DNA from: Deltaproteobacteria bacterium
Lineage (GTDB): Bacteria > Desulfobacterota > JADFXK01
NCBI GenBank assembly: GCA_015233285.1
Contig: JADFYA010000145.1
Location: forward strand, 456 to 8,409
Direction: 5' to 3'
DNA: 7,954 nt
In this document: positions 1-6,781 of the stretch, piece by piece
Layout: each line of letters starts with the position of its first letter
How positions within the stretch are numbered: position 1 is the stretch's first letter
Notes under the pieces: generated by a model
What the model was told of the DNA's origin: nothing
The model's input: only the letters and a program-made list of their open reading frames with translations
The model's database searches: none
Program-made: the position numbers and the translations under genes

Positions 1-36
1 GCTGATCCGGTGGATAGTTTCAAAGAAAGGCGAATT

Positions 37-849
37 TCAGGGACCAAAAGTAAACTGATAGGCAAGATAACCTGAGAAGAGATTAGAACCGGAAATGTCG
101 CGCCCGGCGGAGAACAACAAATGATGATTCTCAGTAAAGTTGATGATGGCCCCGACATTGAATCCCGTTTCGCTCTCGCCGCCGTCCTCGCTGGACATCT
201 TATGATAGAGTTCCGTGCCCAGGGTTAATTGCTTGGTCAGCTCCCGTTGCACCGCCCAGCCAAAGAACCCGTAATTGTTGCGTCCGGCGCCGGGATTGAT
301 CCAGTAGCCGCCACCGCCGTAAGTTGTCCAGGGCCCCCAACTCTTTTGTAACCACAGGGGGATAAAGGCCTGGACTTCCCCGCTGCCCAATCCATTGTCT
401 TTGTTTCCCGTGGGGATTTCCAGAAGTGGAAAGGTGGCCACCATCGGGCACAATTCTGATTCTTGGATAAACCGGTACTTGGCCCCGACCTCCGTATCCC
501 CGTAGCCATAATGAGCATCTCCTCCCGTCGGCCGGATATAGGCAAAGGGGGTGATCAGATGAATTTGAAGATTTGGCAGAAGGCCATAGTTGACCTCCAT
601 ATGGGGCAGGGTCATAGATTTCCCCGCATCACGGTCATACCGGAACTGGGTGGCCAGATAGACCTCCCCGTGTTTGTATTCCACCGGCTCCGGATCATCG
701 GTTAAAAAGGGTGGACCAGCCCAGGCCTGAATGGGAAACATGGTCAACCCCAGCCCCAGTCCGGCCAGGATGACCATTATTGACACCATCCGGCTAAAAA
801 AACTACAAATTGACTTATGAGACAACGACCCTCCCCCCATAGCTTTCAT
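37..849 (-). CDS. Putative outer-membrane protein, MetA-pathway phenol degradation (Phenol_MetA_deg) type
   Basis: Encodes about 270 residues. Residues 1-44 form a long, basic then hydrophobic Sec signal peptide ending in QAWA before GPPF. The mature start GPPFLTDDPEPVEY and the following alternating short amphipathic strands separated by Gly/Asn/Asp turns (YGYGDTEVGAKYRF, EIPTGNKDNGLGSG, TGFNVGAIINF) are typical of the Phenol_MetA_deg beta-barrel family; the chain ends in aromatic-rich YLAYQFTFGP, as expected of a last barrel strand. Family members are outer-membrane proteins, some near aromatic degradation genes, but their transport role is mostly unproven. I chose the ATG at 849 because GAGG (complement of 856-859) lies 6 bases upstream; a GTG at 861 is in frame but has no ribosome site. 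No aromatic catabolic genes are adjacent, so a substrate cannot be given. Family assignment is from remembered sequence pattern, not a search. Confidence 0.75.
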   Translation of the reverse strand: MKAMGGGSLSHKSICSFFSRMVSIMVILAGLGLGLTMFPIQAWAGPPFLTDDPEPVEYKHGEVYLATQFRYDRDAGKSMTLPHMEVNYGLLPNLQIHLITPFAYIRPTGGDAHYGYGDTEVGAKYRFIQESELCPMVATFPLLEIPTGNKDNGLGSGEVQAFIPLWLQKSWGPWTTYGGGGYWINPGAGRNNYGFFGWAVQRELTKQLTLGTELYHKMSSEDGGESETGFNVGAIINFTENHHLLFSAGRDISGSNLFSGYLAYQFTFGP

Positions 850-878
850 CGGCCACCTCACAGATTGGTTATAGATTA

Positions 879-907
879 GTTATCCCCAAAACGTCATTTA
901 ATATCAA
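879..907 (-). promoter_or_regulatory. Candidate sigma70 promoter for the outer-membrane protein gene
   Basis: On the minus strand TTGATA (902-907) is followed after 17 bases by GATAAC (879-884). This is a 5/6 match at -35 and 4/6 at -10 with ideal spacing. It would start RNA near 872, leaving a leader of about 22 bases before the ATG at 849. Seen by eye only. Confidence 0.4.
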
Positions 908-1018
908 GTTGTTAATTAAAGACATCACTCGTCTGACGGGTTACGTCCGGTGAGGTTGTGTGGTCTTTCGATTGCACCCGGCCGGAGGGCCAATGTTGTT
1001 GGTGTTTCAGCATGTTGC

Positions 1019-1154
1019 CTGTCTGAACTGTGATTACGCTGATTAAATGAAAGACTATGATTAAATACCCATATGTTGAACCACCGGATAAGCCATGGGC
1101 TCCATCAAACCCCATAGTAAATCAGCACAATCAGCTTAATCACAGTTCAGACAG
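1019..1154. repeat. Inverted repeat with TGATTA-like units (26-bp arms, 84-bp centre)
   Basis: The left arm 1019-1044 (CTGTCTGAACTGTGATTACG...) and the right arm 1129-1154 are reverse complements with 25 of 26 positions matching (the mismatch is at 1037). The left arm continues into further TGATTA words at about 1032-1037, 1040-1045 and 1058-1063; the right arm contains the complementary AATCA words. The element is non-coding and lies between two operons. From memory, TGATTA-rich intergenic repeats of this appearance recur in Bacteroidota and Desulfobacterota genomes, so this is probably one copy of a dispersed family. That dispersal cannot be seen in this window. No transposase or target-site duplication is evident around it. 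Confidence 0.75.
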
Positions 1155-1296
1155 TTAGACGGATTCCAGTCCAGGCCGCACTTAATTCACCAGAATTGGG
1201 GCCGCGGCAGGTACCCTTAATCAAACCGGTCGGGTAATGATACCAGATTTCAACTGGTAACTCAATCGGGAAATTGGGGCAAGTGCGTCAAGAATG

Positions 1297-1352
1297 AAAA
1301 AACCGCGCCGGCGCCCTGACCGAGAAATAAGCAAACCACTTACTTCCCGGTC
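1297..1352 (-). terminator. Hairpin, possible terminator of the 1444-2253 membrane-protein operon
   Basis: Arms 1318-1331 and 1339-1352 enclose a 7-base loop. As plus-strand RNA the stem has two A-C mismatches; as minus-strand RNA both become G-U pairs, giving an uninterrupted 14-pair stem. This points to a function in minus-strand transcripts, which fits a site about 90 bases past the stop codon at 1444. A run of six T on the minus strand (1297-1302) follows, but 15 bases after the stem rather than directly, with the GC-rich palindrome GCGCCGGCGC (1305-1314) between. It is therefore not a textbook intrinsic terminator. Confidence 0.4.
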
Positions 1353-1443
1353 TCGGTTATCATCGAGCGGCGATAATGTTATTTTTCTGATGGAGTCGGG
1401 CGGAACGAGTGAAGCTGATCATTATCAAATTTGGCCGAACCGG

Positions 1444-1776
1444 CTAGCCGGCCATCATATCCACCGTATAAAAAACCACGATGATCAAGCCGCTGATCAC
1501 CACCGCTCCGACCACTGTCTTGATAAATTTTTTCGCCGAGATACTTACTCCCCGGCCGCCGTTAAGCGTCCCTAAGAACCACCCCAGGGCCAAAAACACG
1601 GCCACATCGATGATCCCGTGGGTCATCCAATGATGCCCGGTGGCCTTACTCATCCAGACCAGCACCGAATGCTCACATAATTCCTTAAGGATCACCAGCA
1701 AGGCGCTGAACAGGCTCGTGATGGCTAAAGAAAGGCCAAATGATATCGTGTACTTTTCCAGCTCATTATGTTTCAT
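1444..1776 (-). CDS. Small multi-spanning membrane protein of unknown function, 110 aa
   Basis: I do not recognise the family. The 110 residues show about three hydrophobic helices: roughly 11-31 (FGLSLAITSLFSALLVILK), 54-71 (GIIDVAVFLALGWFLGTL) and 87-105 (TVVGAVVISGLIIVVFYTV). A His-rich stretch, H36 and then H48-H49-xxx-H53, lies between the first two helices; such residues could bind a metal or heme, which is inference. A basic segment (KKFIK) precedes the last helix. The ATG at 1776 is preceded by AAAGGTG (complement of about 1781-1787). The gene begins 12 bases after the stop of the upstream membrane protein gene, so the two are almost surely co-transcribed. The reverse-strand open frame at 1640-2005 is a shadow of this pair. 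Confidence 0.7.
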   Translation of the reverse strand: MKHNELEKYTISFGLSLAITSLFSALLVILKELCEHSVLVWMSKATGHHWMTHGIIDVAVFLALGWFLGTLNGGRGVSISAKKFIKTVVGAVVISGLIIVVFYTVDMMAG

Positions 1777-1788
1777 GACGGCACCTTT

Positions 1789-2253
1789 CTACTTTGGTAG
1801 GACAGCCAGTTTAACACCCATCCCGATTATCGCGCCGGACCCTTCCATCAGGATTCCGGTCAAGATAATCAACCCAACCACCCAGAGCACCACGTTGCGA
1901 GCGGATTTATTGGCTACGAGATTGCCGGATGCGGCAATGGGCAGAAAAGTGGTCAACAAGAGCAGCATAAGCACCAGGTGTTCCTTCGTCTCCATCACCA
2001 AGTGATGGGCAAAGGGCCACGGACCTTTTAAAATCAAAGCCTTGTCTCCGTAATAATAGGTCACGTACCAGTAACCCCCAACCAGAAAAGCCAGCCACAT
2101 AAAACCCGCCACGGCCCGGCTCATCAACTTTATCCGGACCATGTTGCCTTGACTGACGTTAAGCGTATCCACGAACACCCAGACGCTGGCGATAATGCAC
2201 AACATCCCGAAGGTGGCGTGGGTCATTAAGGCTACATCCGCAAATTTAATCAT
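1789..2253 (-). CDS. Four-helix membrane protein of unknown function with conserved-looking histidines, 154 aa
   Basis: First gene of a two-gene unit with the 110-residue membrane protein. About four hydrophobic segments are visible: roughly 13-31, 47-67, 93-113 and 121-143. Histidines H12 (start of helix 1), H83-H84 and H92 (just before helix 3, in PFAHHLVMETKEHLVLM) lie near membrane edges, the arrangement seen in small b-type heme or quinone-linked membrane proteins; no CxxCH c-type heme site is present. The similarity is only in layout and I cannot name a family. The start at 2253 is supported by AAGGAGG (complement of 2259-2265) 5 bases upstream. A sigma70-type promoter lies about 110 bases upstream. 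No signal-peptidase site is obvious, so it is probably an inner-membrane protein. Confidence 0.75.
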   Translation of the reverse strand: MIKFADVALMTHATFGMLCIIASVWVFVDTLNVSQGNMVRIKLMSRAVAGFMWLAFLVGGYWYVTYYYGDKALILKGPWPFAHHLVMETKEHLVLMLLLLTTFLPIAASGNLVANKSARNVVLWVVGLIILTGILMEGSGAIIGMGVKLAVLPK

Positions 2254-2361
2254 CTCCGCCTCCTTGATCTTTTTACAATTTAATGCATTTTTTTAATCAA
2301 TTATCCCTTATTGGCCGGGTTGGGTTGGATTATGTGACAGAGTAACCCTACTTTATATACT

Positions 2362-2390
2362 ATGTTAATATGATTAAGCGCGATTGTCAA
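2362..2390 (-). promoter_or_regulatory. Sigma70-type promoter for the two-gene membrane protein operon
   Basis: On the minus strand a perfect TTGACA (2385-2390) is followed after exactly 17 bases by TAACAT (2362-2367, 4/6). RNA would start near 2355, giving a leader of about 100 bases before the ATG at 2253. The leader is AT-rich and includes a run of seven A (minus strand) near 2288-2294; I see no riboswitch-like fold in it. Confidence 0.55.
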
Positions 2391-2745
2391 GGGAAGAAAA
2401 TGAATTTTCTGGTCAAAGCGAGTAACGTATTCATGGCACGGCCATAATTGGCTGTTTTAGGGGTAATGAGGTTGGTTGTGTCGTGCCCGCTTAAGGACCA
2501 CAAGATCATCTTAAGAAGAGTCAACCGGGAGCAGAATAATCACCCGACTGGAAGTGGATACTACGGTTAATAAATTATAGCACGAATATCAAAATAACGA
2601 TAGGACAATTTATTGAGTAAACAAAAAAACAGCGCAGCTTATGACCGTTCAAAGTATAATCCATGAAGTACCTCAGCCCCTTTGGCGACACCCCCAGGCC
2701 GGCATCCTGGAAAAAAATGACCTGGCTGCTTTGCCTGATTTTCTC
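2391..2745. other. Intergenic stretch between divergent transcription units
   Basis: About 355 bases between the minus-strand membrane-protein promoter and the plus-strand transporter promoter. It contains only one doubtful short reading frame (2575-2757 minus, listed separately), a small GCCA-TAAT-TGGC hairpin near 2442-2453 and two CTTAAG words near 2489-2515. I recognise no RNA gene or mobile element in it. Confidence 0.5.
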
Positions 2746-2757
2746 TTGACTTGTCAT
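2575..2757 (-). CDS. Doubtful 60-codon ORF, possible gene remnant
   Basis: The frame opens with ATG at 2757, preceded by AGGGAG about 7 bases upstream on the minus strand. The first 43 or so codons (MTSQEKIRQSSQVIF, then GLGVSPKGLRYFMDYTL) have plausible coding composition; the last 17 codons become AT-rich and hydrophobic (SINCPIVILIFVL), as if the frame runs out of a truncated gene into intergenic DNA. I recognise no family. The rightward promoter of the transporter operon overlaps its first codons. It could be a real small protein, a broken 5' gene end, or chance. Confidence 0.22.
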   Translation of the reverse strand: MTSQEKIRQSSQVIFFQDAGLGVSPKGLRYFMDYTLNGHKLRCFFVYSINCPIVILIFVL

Positions 2758-2774
2758 TGAAAACTCCCTATGCT
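2746..2774 (+). promoter_or_regulatory. Candidate sigma70 promoter of the branched-chain amino acid transporter operon
   Basis: TTGACT (2746-2751, 5/6) is followed after exactly 17 bases by TATGCT (2769-2774, 4/6). Transcription would begin near 2781 with a leader of about 40 bases carrying the strong ribosome site AAGGGAGGG (2806-2814), 5 bases before the ATG at 2820. No obvious operator repeat is visible around it. Confidence 0.5.
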
Positions 2775-2819
2775 TGCAGCCAAGATTGTAAATTTAAACT
2801 CTTTTAAGGGAGGGCCAAG

Positions 2820-4010
2820 ATGAGAAAGCGTGCCTTGTTGATGTCACTGATCTTTTGCTTGATGGGTATCCTGGCCGGCGGAGCTTTGGCCCAAGACAAA
2901 GTGAAAGTCGGGGTGATTCTGCCTTTGACCGGTGAACTGGCCAAATTCGGGGAAATCGAACGGAAGTCTTTCATTTTAGGTGTCGAGGAGATTAATGCCG
3001 CCGGGGGCGTCAATGGGAAAAAAATCGAGCTGATCATTGAAGACACCGGAGGTAAACCCGACGTGGGCCGGTCCGCGGTCGAAAAATTGATCTCCCAAGA
3101 CAAAGTTATCGTCATCGGCGGCGGCTATTCCAGTTCCGAAACCTGGGCCGCCGTGGCCGTCTCTCAGCAGCATAAAATCCCCTTCCTGGTCAATACCGGT
3201 TCCGCGGATAATATCACCGAGCAAAAATGGGAATATATTTTCCGGCTTAGCCCCCCGGTGAGCGAGTACCCTCAGGCCGTTCAAGGCTTTCTGGCCAAAG
3301 CCGGCGATGTTAAAAACGTAGCTATAATTTATGAAAATACCCTGTTCGGACAGTCCGGGGCCAAAGACTTCGCGGCCCAATGCGAGAAATCCGGACTCAA
3401 GGTCCTCTTGAAAGAAGGATACGAATCCGGGGCCGTCGATTTTAAACCCTTACTGATCAAGGTTAAATCGGCTAAGCCGGATCTGATTTACATGATTTCC
3501 TACATCATGGACGCGTCCCTGCTCATGCGGCAATCCAAGGAGCTGAATATCAACCCGAAGCTGTTCATCGGCGGCGCGGCTGGATTCACTTTGCCGGAAT
3601 TCCAAAAGAACGCCGGCAATGCCACGGAATACGTTTATTCCGCCACACTTTGGACTCCATCCATTCCATACCCGGGCGCCAAGGCCTACTTCGACAAGTT
3701 TCAAGCCAAATATAATTCTACCACCGAATACCACGGGGCTGAGGCCTATGCCTGCATTTACGTAATTGCCGATGCCTTGAAAAGAGCCAAATCCCTGACT
3801 CCCGCCGACGTCCGAGAGTCCATGGCCCAGACCGATATGATGACCGCCTTCGGCCCGGTAAAATTCATTTCCTACGGGAAAATGACCCAACAAAACAAAC
3901 TCCCGACCTTCCTGGTCCAGTGGCAGAAGGGCAAGCTGGAGACGGTTTGGCCGGAAAACGTAAGTACCGCGAAATATATCTATCCGGTGCCCCCCTGGAG
4001 CAAACGCTAG
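2820..4010 (+). CDS. livJ: Branched-chain amino acid type ABC transporter substrate-binding protein (LivJ/LivK family)
   Basis: Soluble periplasmic receptor of a HAAT-family ABC importer, 396 residues, a typical length. Residues 1-24 are a Sec signal peptide (MRKRALLMSLIF...) with cleavage after GGALA before QDKVK; C13 is not in a lipobox, so it is not a lipoprotein. The mature protein begins with the Peripla_BP_6 hallmark VKVGVILPLTGELAKFGE, then GVEEINAAGGVNGKKIEL and EDTGGKPDVGRSAVEKLI (lobe 1). Later family features are IGGGYSSSETWAAV, the hinge-proximal VAIIYENTLFGQSGAK and YHGAEAYACIYVIADAL near the C-terminus. It leads the operon whose next genes encode permeases and ATPases. The ligand cannot be read from the sequence: the family also binds amides, aromatic acids and other amino acids. 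LivJ and LivK cannot be told apart here, so the symbol only marks the role. Confidence 0.92.
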   Translation: MRKRALLMSLIFCLMGILAGGALAQDKVKVGVILPLTGELAKFGEIERKSFILGVEEINAAGGVNGKKIELIIEDTGGKPDVGRSAVEKLISQDKVIVIGGGYSSSETWAAVAVSQQHKIPFLVNTGSADNITEQKWEYIFRLSPPVSEYPQAVQGFLAKAGDVKNVAIIYENTLFGQSGAKDFAAQCEKSGLKVLLKEGYESGAVDFKPLLIKVKSAKPDLIYMISYIMDASLLMRQSKELNINPKLFIGGAAGFTLPEFQKNAGNATEYVYSATLWTPSIPYPGAKAYFDKFQAKYNSTTEYHGAEAYACIYVIADALKRAKSLTPADVRESMAQTDMMTAFGPVKFISYGKMTQQNKLPTFLVQWQKGKLETVWPENVSTAKYIYPVPPWSKR

Positions 4011-4012
4011 CC

Positions 4013-4076
4013 CATTCACCAGGTGGACCTGGATGAGGTGAATGCCGCCTCATCCGGCCAGACCCGGTCATCCGGG
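4013..4076 (+). promoter_or_regulatory. Overlapping hairpins between the binding-protein gene and livH
   Basis: Directly after the stop codon at 4008-4010 lie three perfect inverted repeats: CATTCACC (4013-4020) with GGTGAATG (4037-4044); GGATGAGG (4031-4038) with CCTCATCC (4048-4055); and CCCGG (4063-4067) with CCGGG (4072-4076). The first two share bases 4037-4038 and interleave, so they cannot both form. A smaller palindrome, CCAGGT-GG-ACCTGG (4019-4032), sits inside the first. No T-run follows, so it is not a simple terminator. In related operons such structures often protect the binding-protein mRNA or reduce read-through; that role here is inference. Confidence 0.5.
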
Positions 4077-4112
4077 ACTAAATCCGACGAACGGAAAAGT
4101 TGGGAGGGGCGC

Positions 4113-4988
4113 ATGGAGGTATTTCTTCAGACACTGGTGGCCGGTATTCTCAAGGGTGGCCTGTATGGTTTGATCGGGATCGGGATGACCCTGATCATGG
4201 GCGTGATGGGCATTATCAACCTGGCGCACGGCCAATTGATGATGATCGCCATGTATATCACCTATTCCCTGTTTCAATTCCTGGGCATCGACCCCTACGT
4301 ATCGTTGCTCATAAGTATGCCGGCCCTGTTTGTCCTGGGCATGGCCATTCAAAAGTATACTCTTAACCCGCTGCTGGAGGTGGAGTCAATCTTACCCGAG
4401 AACCAGGTCTTAATGACCGTGGGGATCGGGATGGTCCTGACCGAAATAATCCACTTCATTTTTGGGTCGGATTATAAATCGGTCCAGACATCGTATTCCA
4501 CCTCGACCTTCTTTATCGGCGAAATCTCCTTTAGCCTGGCCTTAACCGTGGCTTTCTTCATCGCCCTGGCTTTTACCATCCTCATGTTCTGGTTCCTACT
4601 CAAGACCGACATGGGCCGGTGCATCCGGGCCACAGCCCAGGACAAAGACGCGGCCCTGCTCATGGGCGTCAACTCCAAGCGGATTACCATCATCACCTTT
4701 GGGCTCGGTTCAGCCCTGGTGGCCGCGGCCGGATCATTGCTCATCCCCATCTATTACCTGTTTCCCGATATCGGCGGTCCTTTCACCCGGAAAGCGTTTG
4801 TCATCACCATCTTGGGCGGTCTGGGTTCCACGGTGGGGGCCATTCTTGGCGGGTTGACCCTGGGCCTGGCTGAGTCCTTTGGCTCCACCTACATCGGGAT
4901 GGCCTTTGATGACATGATCGGCCTGATCATTTTCATCCTGGTGCTTCTCTTTATCCCCGGCGGTTTCAAACGGTTGACCAAAATATAG
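4113..4988 (+). CDS. livH: Branched-chain amino acid ABC transporter permease LivH
   Basis: Inner-membrane permease of the transporter, 291 residues from the chosen start, in line with about 290-300 for LivH. The N-terminal helix GILKGGLYGLIGIGMTL and the strongly conserved VMGVMGIINLAHGQLMM (about residues 31-44) identify the family. About eight hydrophobic helices follow. The cytoplasmic coupling loop TDMGRCIRATAQDKDAALLM, near residue 165-185, contacts the ATPases. Glycine-rich VITILGGLGSTVGAILGG precedes the last helices, which end FIPGGFKRLTKI. The frame is open back to a GTG at 4023, but the extra 30 residues (MDLDEVNAASSGQ...) are polar, unlike the family, and encoded by the hairpin region; ATG 4113 has GGGAGG at 4102-4107 just upstream. 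Stop is 54 bases before livM. Confidence 0.93.
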   Translation: MEVFLQTLVAGILKGGLYGLIGIGMTLIMGVMGIINLAHGQLMMIAMYITYSLFQFLGIDPYVSLLISMPALFVLGMAIQKYTLNPLLEVESILPENQVLMTVGIGMVLTEIIHFIFGSDYKSVQTSYSTSTFFIGEISFSLALTVAFFIALAFTILMFWFLLKTDMGRCIRATAQDKDAALLMGVNSKRITIITFGLGSALVAAAGSLLIPIYYLFPDIGGPFTRKAFVITILGGLGSTVGAILGGLTLGLAESFGSTYIGMAFDDMIGLIIFILVLLFIPGGFKRLTKI

Positions 4989-5042
4989 CCTGACCCTTTC
5001 TTACTCCTTGAGCCATTGCAACGGTCTATGGAAAGGACGCTC

Positions 5043-6053
5043 ATGAAAAAATACTTACCGCTGATCTTACTTATTTTATTGATTATATTTCCCCTAATAG
5101 GGCGGGACGATTACCATCGGCATTTGATGATCCTGGTCCTGATGTGGGTGGTCATCGGCACGGGGTGGAACATCATCGCCGGATGCACCGGTCAGGTCTC
5201 CTTTGGAACCAGCGCTTTTTTCGGGATAGGCGCCTACACGGCCGGGCTGTTTTCTTTCAAGTTAGGGCTGTCGCCCTGGTGGGGACTGGCTGTCAGCGGC
5301 CTGGTTTGTATGGCCCTGGCCTTCCCCTTCGGCTGGATCAGTTTTCGATTGCGGGGGCCCTATTTTGCCCTGGTCACGCTGGCTTTGGGTGAGATCTTAC
5401 GGCATATCGCCACCATTTGGGAATCCCTGACAGGCGGCATGGTGGGCATCCTGATCGTCCAGACCTACGTGTCAAAGGTGCCTTACTATTACATGGTCTT
5501 GGCTCTGGCCGTCATCTCCGTGGCCGGAGTCAAAGTAATCATGGGCACCAAGTGGGGTTATTATTTCTTATCCATCCGGGAAGATCAAGACGCGGCCGAA
5601 AGCCTCGGCATCAACACCCAGTTCTATAAGATGCTGTCTTTGAATATTTCCGCGTTCATCACCGGGATGGTCGGGGCCTTATATATGGTCTACATGGGTT
5701 TCATCGACCCGAAGGTGGTCTTTTCGCTCCACGACATTTCCATCATGGCCATCCTGGTCGGAATTGTCGGCGGGGTCGGGACCATTTACGGACCGGTCGT
5801 CGGGGCCTTCATCATGGTCGGGCTGCAGGAATTTTTCCGGACCGGTTTTTTTGGTCTGTTCAAGTGGCTGGGGGCCGTCACCGATGCCCAGGCAGTCAAG
5901 GTGGCCGCTAAATATGTTAGTGAAGCTCACGTGTTAGGGTTCGGGGTATTGGTCGTGTTGGTCATCCTCTACCTGCCCAACGGGATCGCGGGAGACTGGG
6001 GCAAGATTGTCGGGGCATTCATCCCGCGGCGCAAAAAGGAGGTTCAAGGGTGA
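5043..6053 (+). CDS. livM: Branched-chain amino acid ABC transporter permease LivM
   Basis: Second permease subunit, 336 residues, pairing with LivH. It opens with a hydrophobic helix ([19 protein letters not shown]) and carries LivM hallmarks: [26 protein letters not shown] (about residues 44-69, written here in part as [18 protein letters not shown]), [17 protein letters not shown] near residue 102-118, the cytoplasmic coupling loop [15 protein letters not shown] near residue 176-190, and [14 protein letters not shown] near 240. The C-terminus is basic (PRRKKEVQG). ATG 5043 is preferred over an in-frame TTG at 5016 and ATG at 5028 because GAAAGGA (5031-5037) sits 5 bases upstream and the product then begins at the membrane helix. 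Its TGA overlaps the livG start by 4 bases, indicating translational coupling. Confidence 0.93.
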   Translation: MKKYLPLILLILLIIFPLIGRDDYHRHLMILVLMWVVIGTGWNIIAGCTGQVSFGTSAFFGIGAYTAGLFSFKLGLSPWWGLAVSGLVCMALAFPFGWISFRLRGPYFALVTLALGEILRHIATIWESLTGGMVGILIVQTYVSKVPYYYMVLALAVISVAGVKVIMGTKWGYYFLSIREDQDAAESLGINTQFYKMLSLNISAFITGMVGALYMVYMGFIDPKVVFSLHDISIMAILVGIVGGVGTIYGPVVGAFIMVGLQEFFRTGFFGLFKWLGAVTDAQAVKVAAKYVSEAHVLGFGVLVVLVILYLPNGIAGDWGKIVGAFIPRRKKEVQG

Positions 6054-6781
6054 GCTTTCTGGAAGCCAAAAATTTAACCAAGCACTTCGGCGGCCTGACT
6101 GCGGTTGGGAATGTCAGTCTTAAAGTTGAACAAGGAGAAATATTTGGTTTGATCGGCCCCAACGGGGCGGGTAAGACTACTTTGTTCAACCTGATCAGCA
6201 GCTTTCACATCCCGACCAGCGGTCAGGTGTTCTTCAAAGGCCGAAACATCACCGGGATAAAAACCCATAAGATCTGCAAGCTGGGGATTTGCCGGACCTT
6301 CCAGGTAGTCAGGCCGTTGCGCCGGATGACCGTGCTGGACAATGTCATTGCGGCCGCCTTTTCCCGAACCAACTCCAAAGCCCGTGCCTATGACCTGGCC
6401 ATGGAAACATTGGAGTTCTGCGGCCTGTTGCACCGGAGAGACGCCCTGGCCGGGGGGCTGCCCATTGGCGAACGGAAGCGGTTGGAGATCACCCGGGCCA
6501 TGGCCACCAGGCCGGAACTCCTGCTGTTGGACGAGACCGCGGCCGGCCTCAACCCAACCGAGTCTGAACTGGCCATTAAGCTGATTCTGAAGATCCGCGA
6601 CCGGGGGGTGACCATTATCATTGTGGAACACAACATGAAGATCATTATGACCATTTCCGACCGCATTCACGCCATCAGTTTCGGCCAGAGCATAGCCGAA
6701 GGAACGCCTCAGGAGGTGTCCTGCAATCCTGCGGTAATTGAGGCTTACCTGGGGGAAGAATATGATCAATGCCTCACCTGA
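6050..6781 (+). CDS. livG: Branched-chain amino acid ABC transporter ATP-binding protein LivG
   Basis: Cytoplasmic ATPase, 243 residues. Walker [10 protein letters not shown] is at 36-44, Q-loop Q85 in [10 protein letters not shown], Walker B LLLLD ending at D161 with catalytic E162, the LivG-type AAGLNPTE (164-171), and H-loop H194 in VEHNM. The ABC signature is the variant LPIGE (137-141) instead of LSxGQ, and the residue after DE is T163 rather than proline; variant signatures of this kind occur in a subgroup of LivG-like ATPases, as I recall. Start is GTG at 6050, overlapping the livM TGA (GTGA), with AAGGAGG (6036-6042) 7 bases upstream. The C-terminus [13 protein letters not shown] lies in the first copy of a 30-bp direct repeat whose second copy extends into livF; the last few residues (QCLT) appear to be a product of that duplication. 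Confidence 0.93.
   Translation: MSFLEAKNLTKHFGGLTAVGNVSLKVEQGEIFGLIGPNGAGKTTLFNLISSFHIPTSGQVFFKGRNITGIKTHKICKLGICRTFQVVRPLRRMTVLDNVIAAAFSRTNSKARAYDLAMETLEFCGLLHRRDALAGGLPIGERKRLEITRAMATRPELLLLDETAAGLNPTESELAIKLILKIRDRGVTIIIVEHNMKIIMTISDRIHAISFGQSIAEGTPQEVSCNPAVIEAYLGEEYDQCLT

Larger units (their letters stand above)
850..1443. other. Intergenic stretch without a credible gene
   Basis: About 590 bases between two minus-strand transcription units. The open frames here (for example 912-1115 minus and 1294-1575 plus) have low-complexity or repeat-derived translations, no convincing ribosome site and no family resemblance. What it does hold is a candidate promoter at 879-907, a 26-bp inverted repeat at 1019-1154 and a hairpin with a neighbouring A/T6 tract at 1297-1352, each listed separately. 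Confidence 0.6.

Noticed and set aside
912..1115. Minus-strand open frame (67 codons) over the inverted repeat
   Set aside because: Most of it is encoded by the TGATTA repeat and its loop, and it has no convincing ribosome site.
1019..1154. Possible CRISPR repeat pair
   Set aside because: There are only two copies, in inverted rather than direct orientation, and no regular spacers or cas genes.
1440..1451. Perfect 12-bp palindrome CCGGCTAGCCGG over the stop codon of the 110-aa membrane protein gene
   Set aside because: It is short and GC-rich, has no T-run after it on the minus strand and can arise by chance from the coding sequence; the stem at 1318-1352 is the stronger structure.
1294..1575. 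Plus-strand open frame (93 codons)
   Set aside because: It covers the hairpin and the end of a real minus-strand gene; the translation is low-information and rich in Arg, Asp and His.
1640..2005. Plus-strand open frame (121 codons) opposite the two membrane-protein genes
   Set aside because: The minus-strand genes have strong ribosome sites, a promoter and coherent membrane helices; the plus frame spans both genes and their junction.
3450..4019. Minus-strand open frame (189 codons) opposite the binding-protein gene
   Set aside because: Shadow of a well-supported Peripla_BP_6 gene; translation is rich in Gly and shows no domain.
4023..4112. N-terminal extension of LivH from a GTG at 4023
   Set aside because: The added residues are polar and unlike LivH, the DNA is the hairpin spacer, and a good ribosome site precedes ATG 4113.
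6074..6769. Long minus-strand open frame (231 codons) opposite livG
   Set aside because: It is fully antisense to a gene with all ABC ATPase motifs, its product has no family pattern and no upstream ribosome site; GC-rich codon bias explains the open frame.
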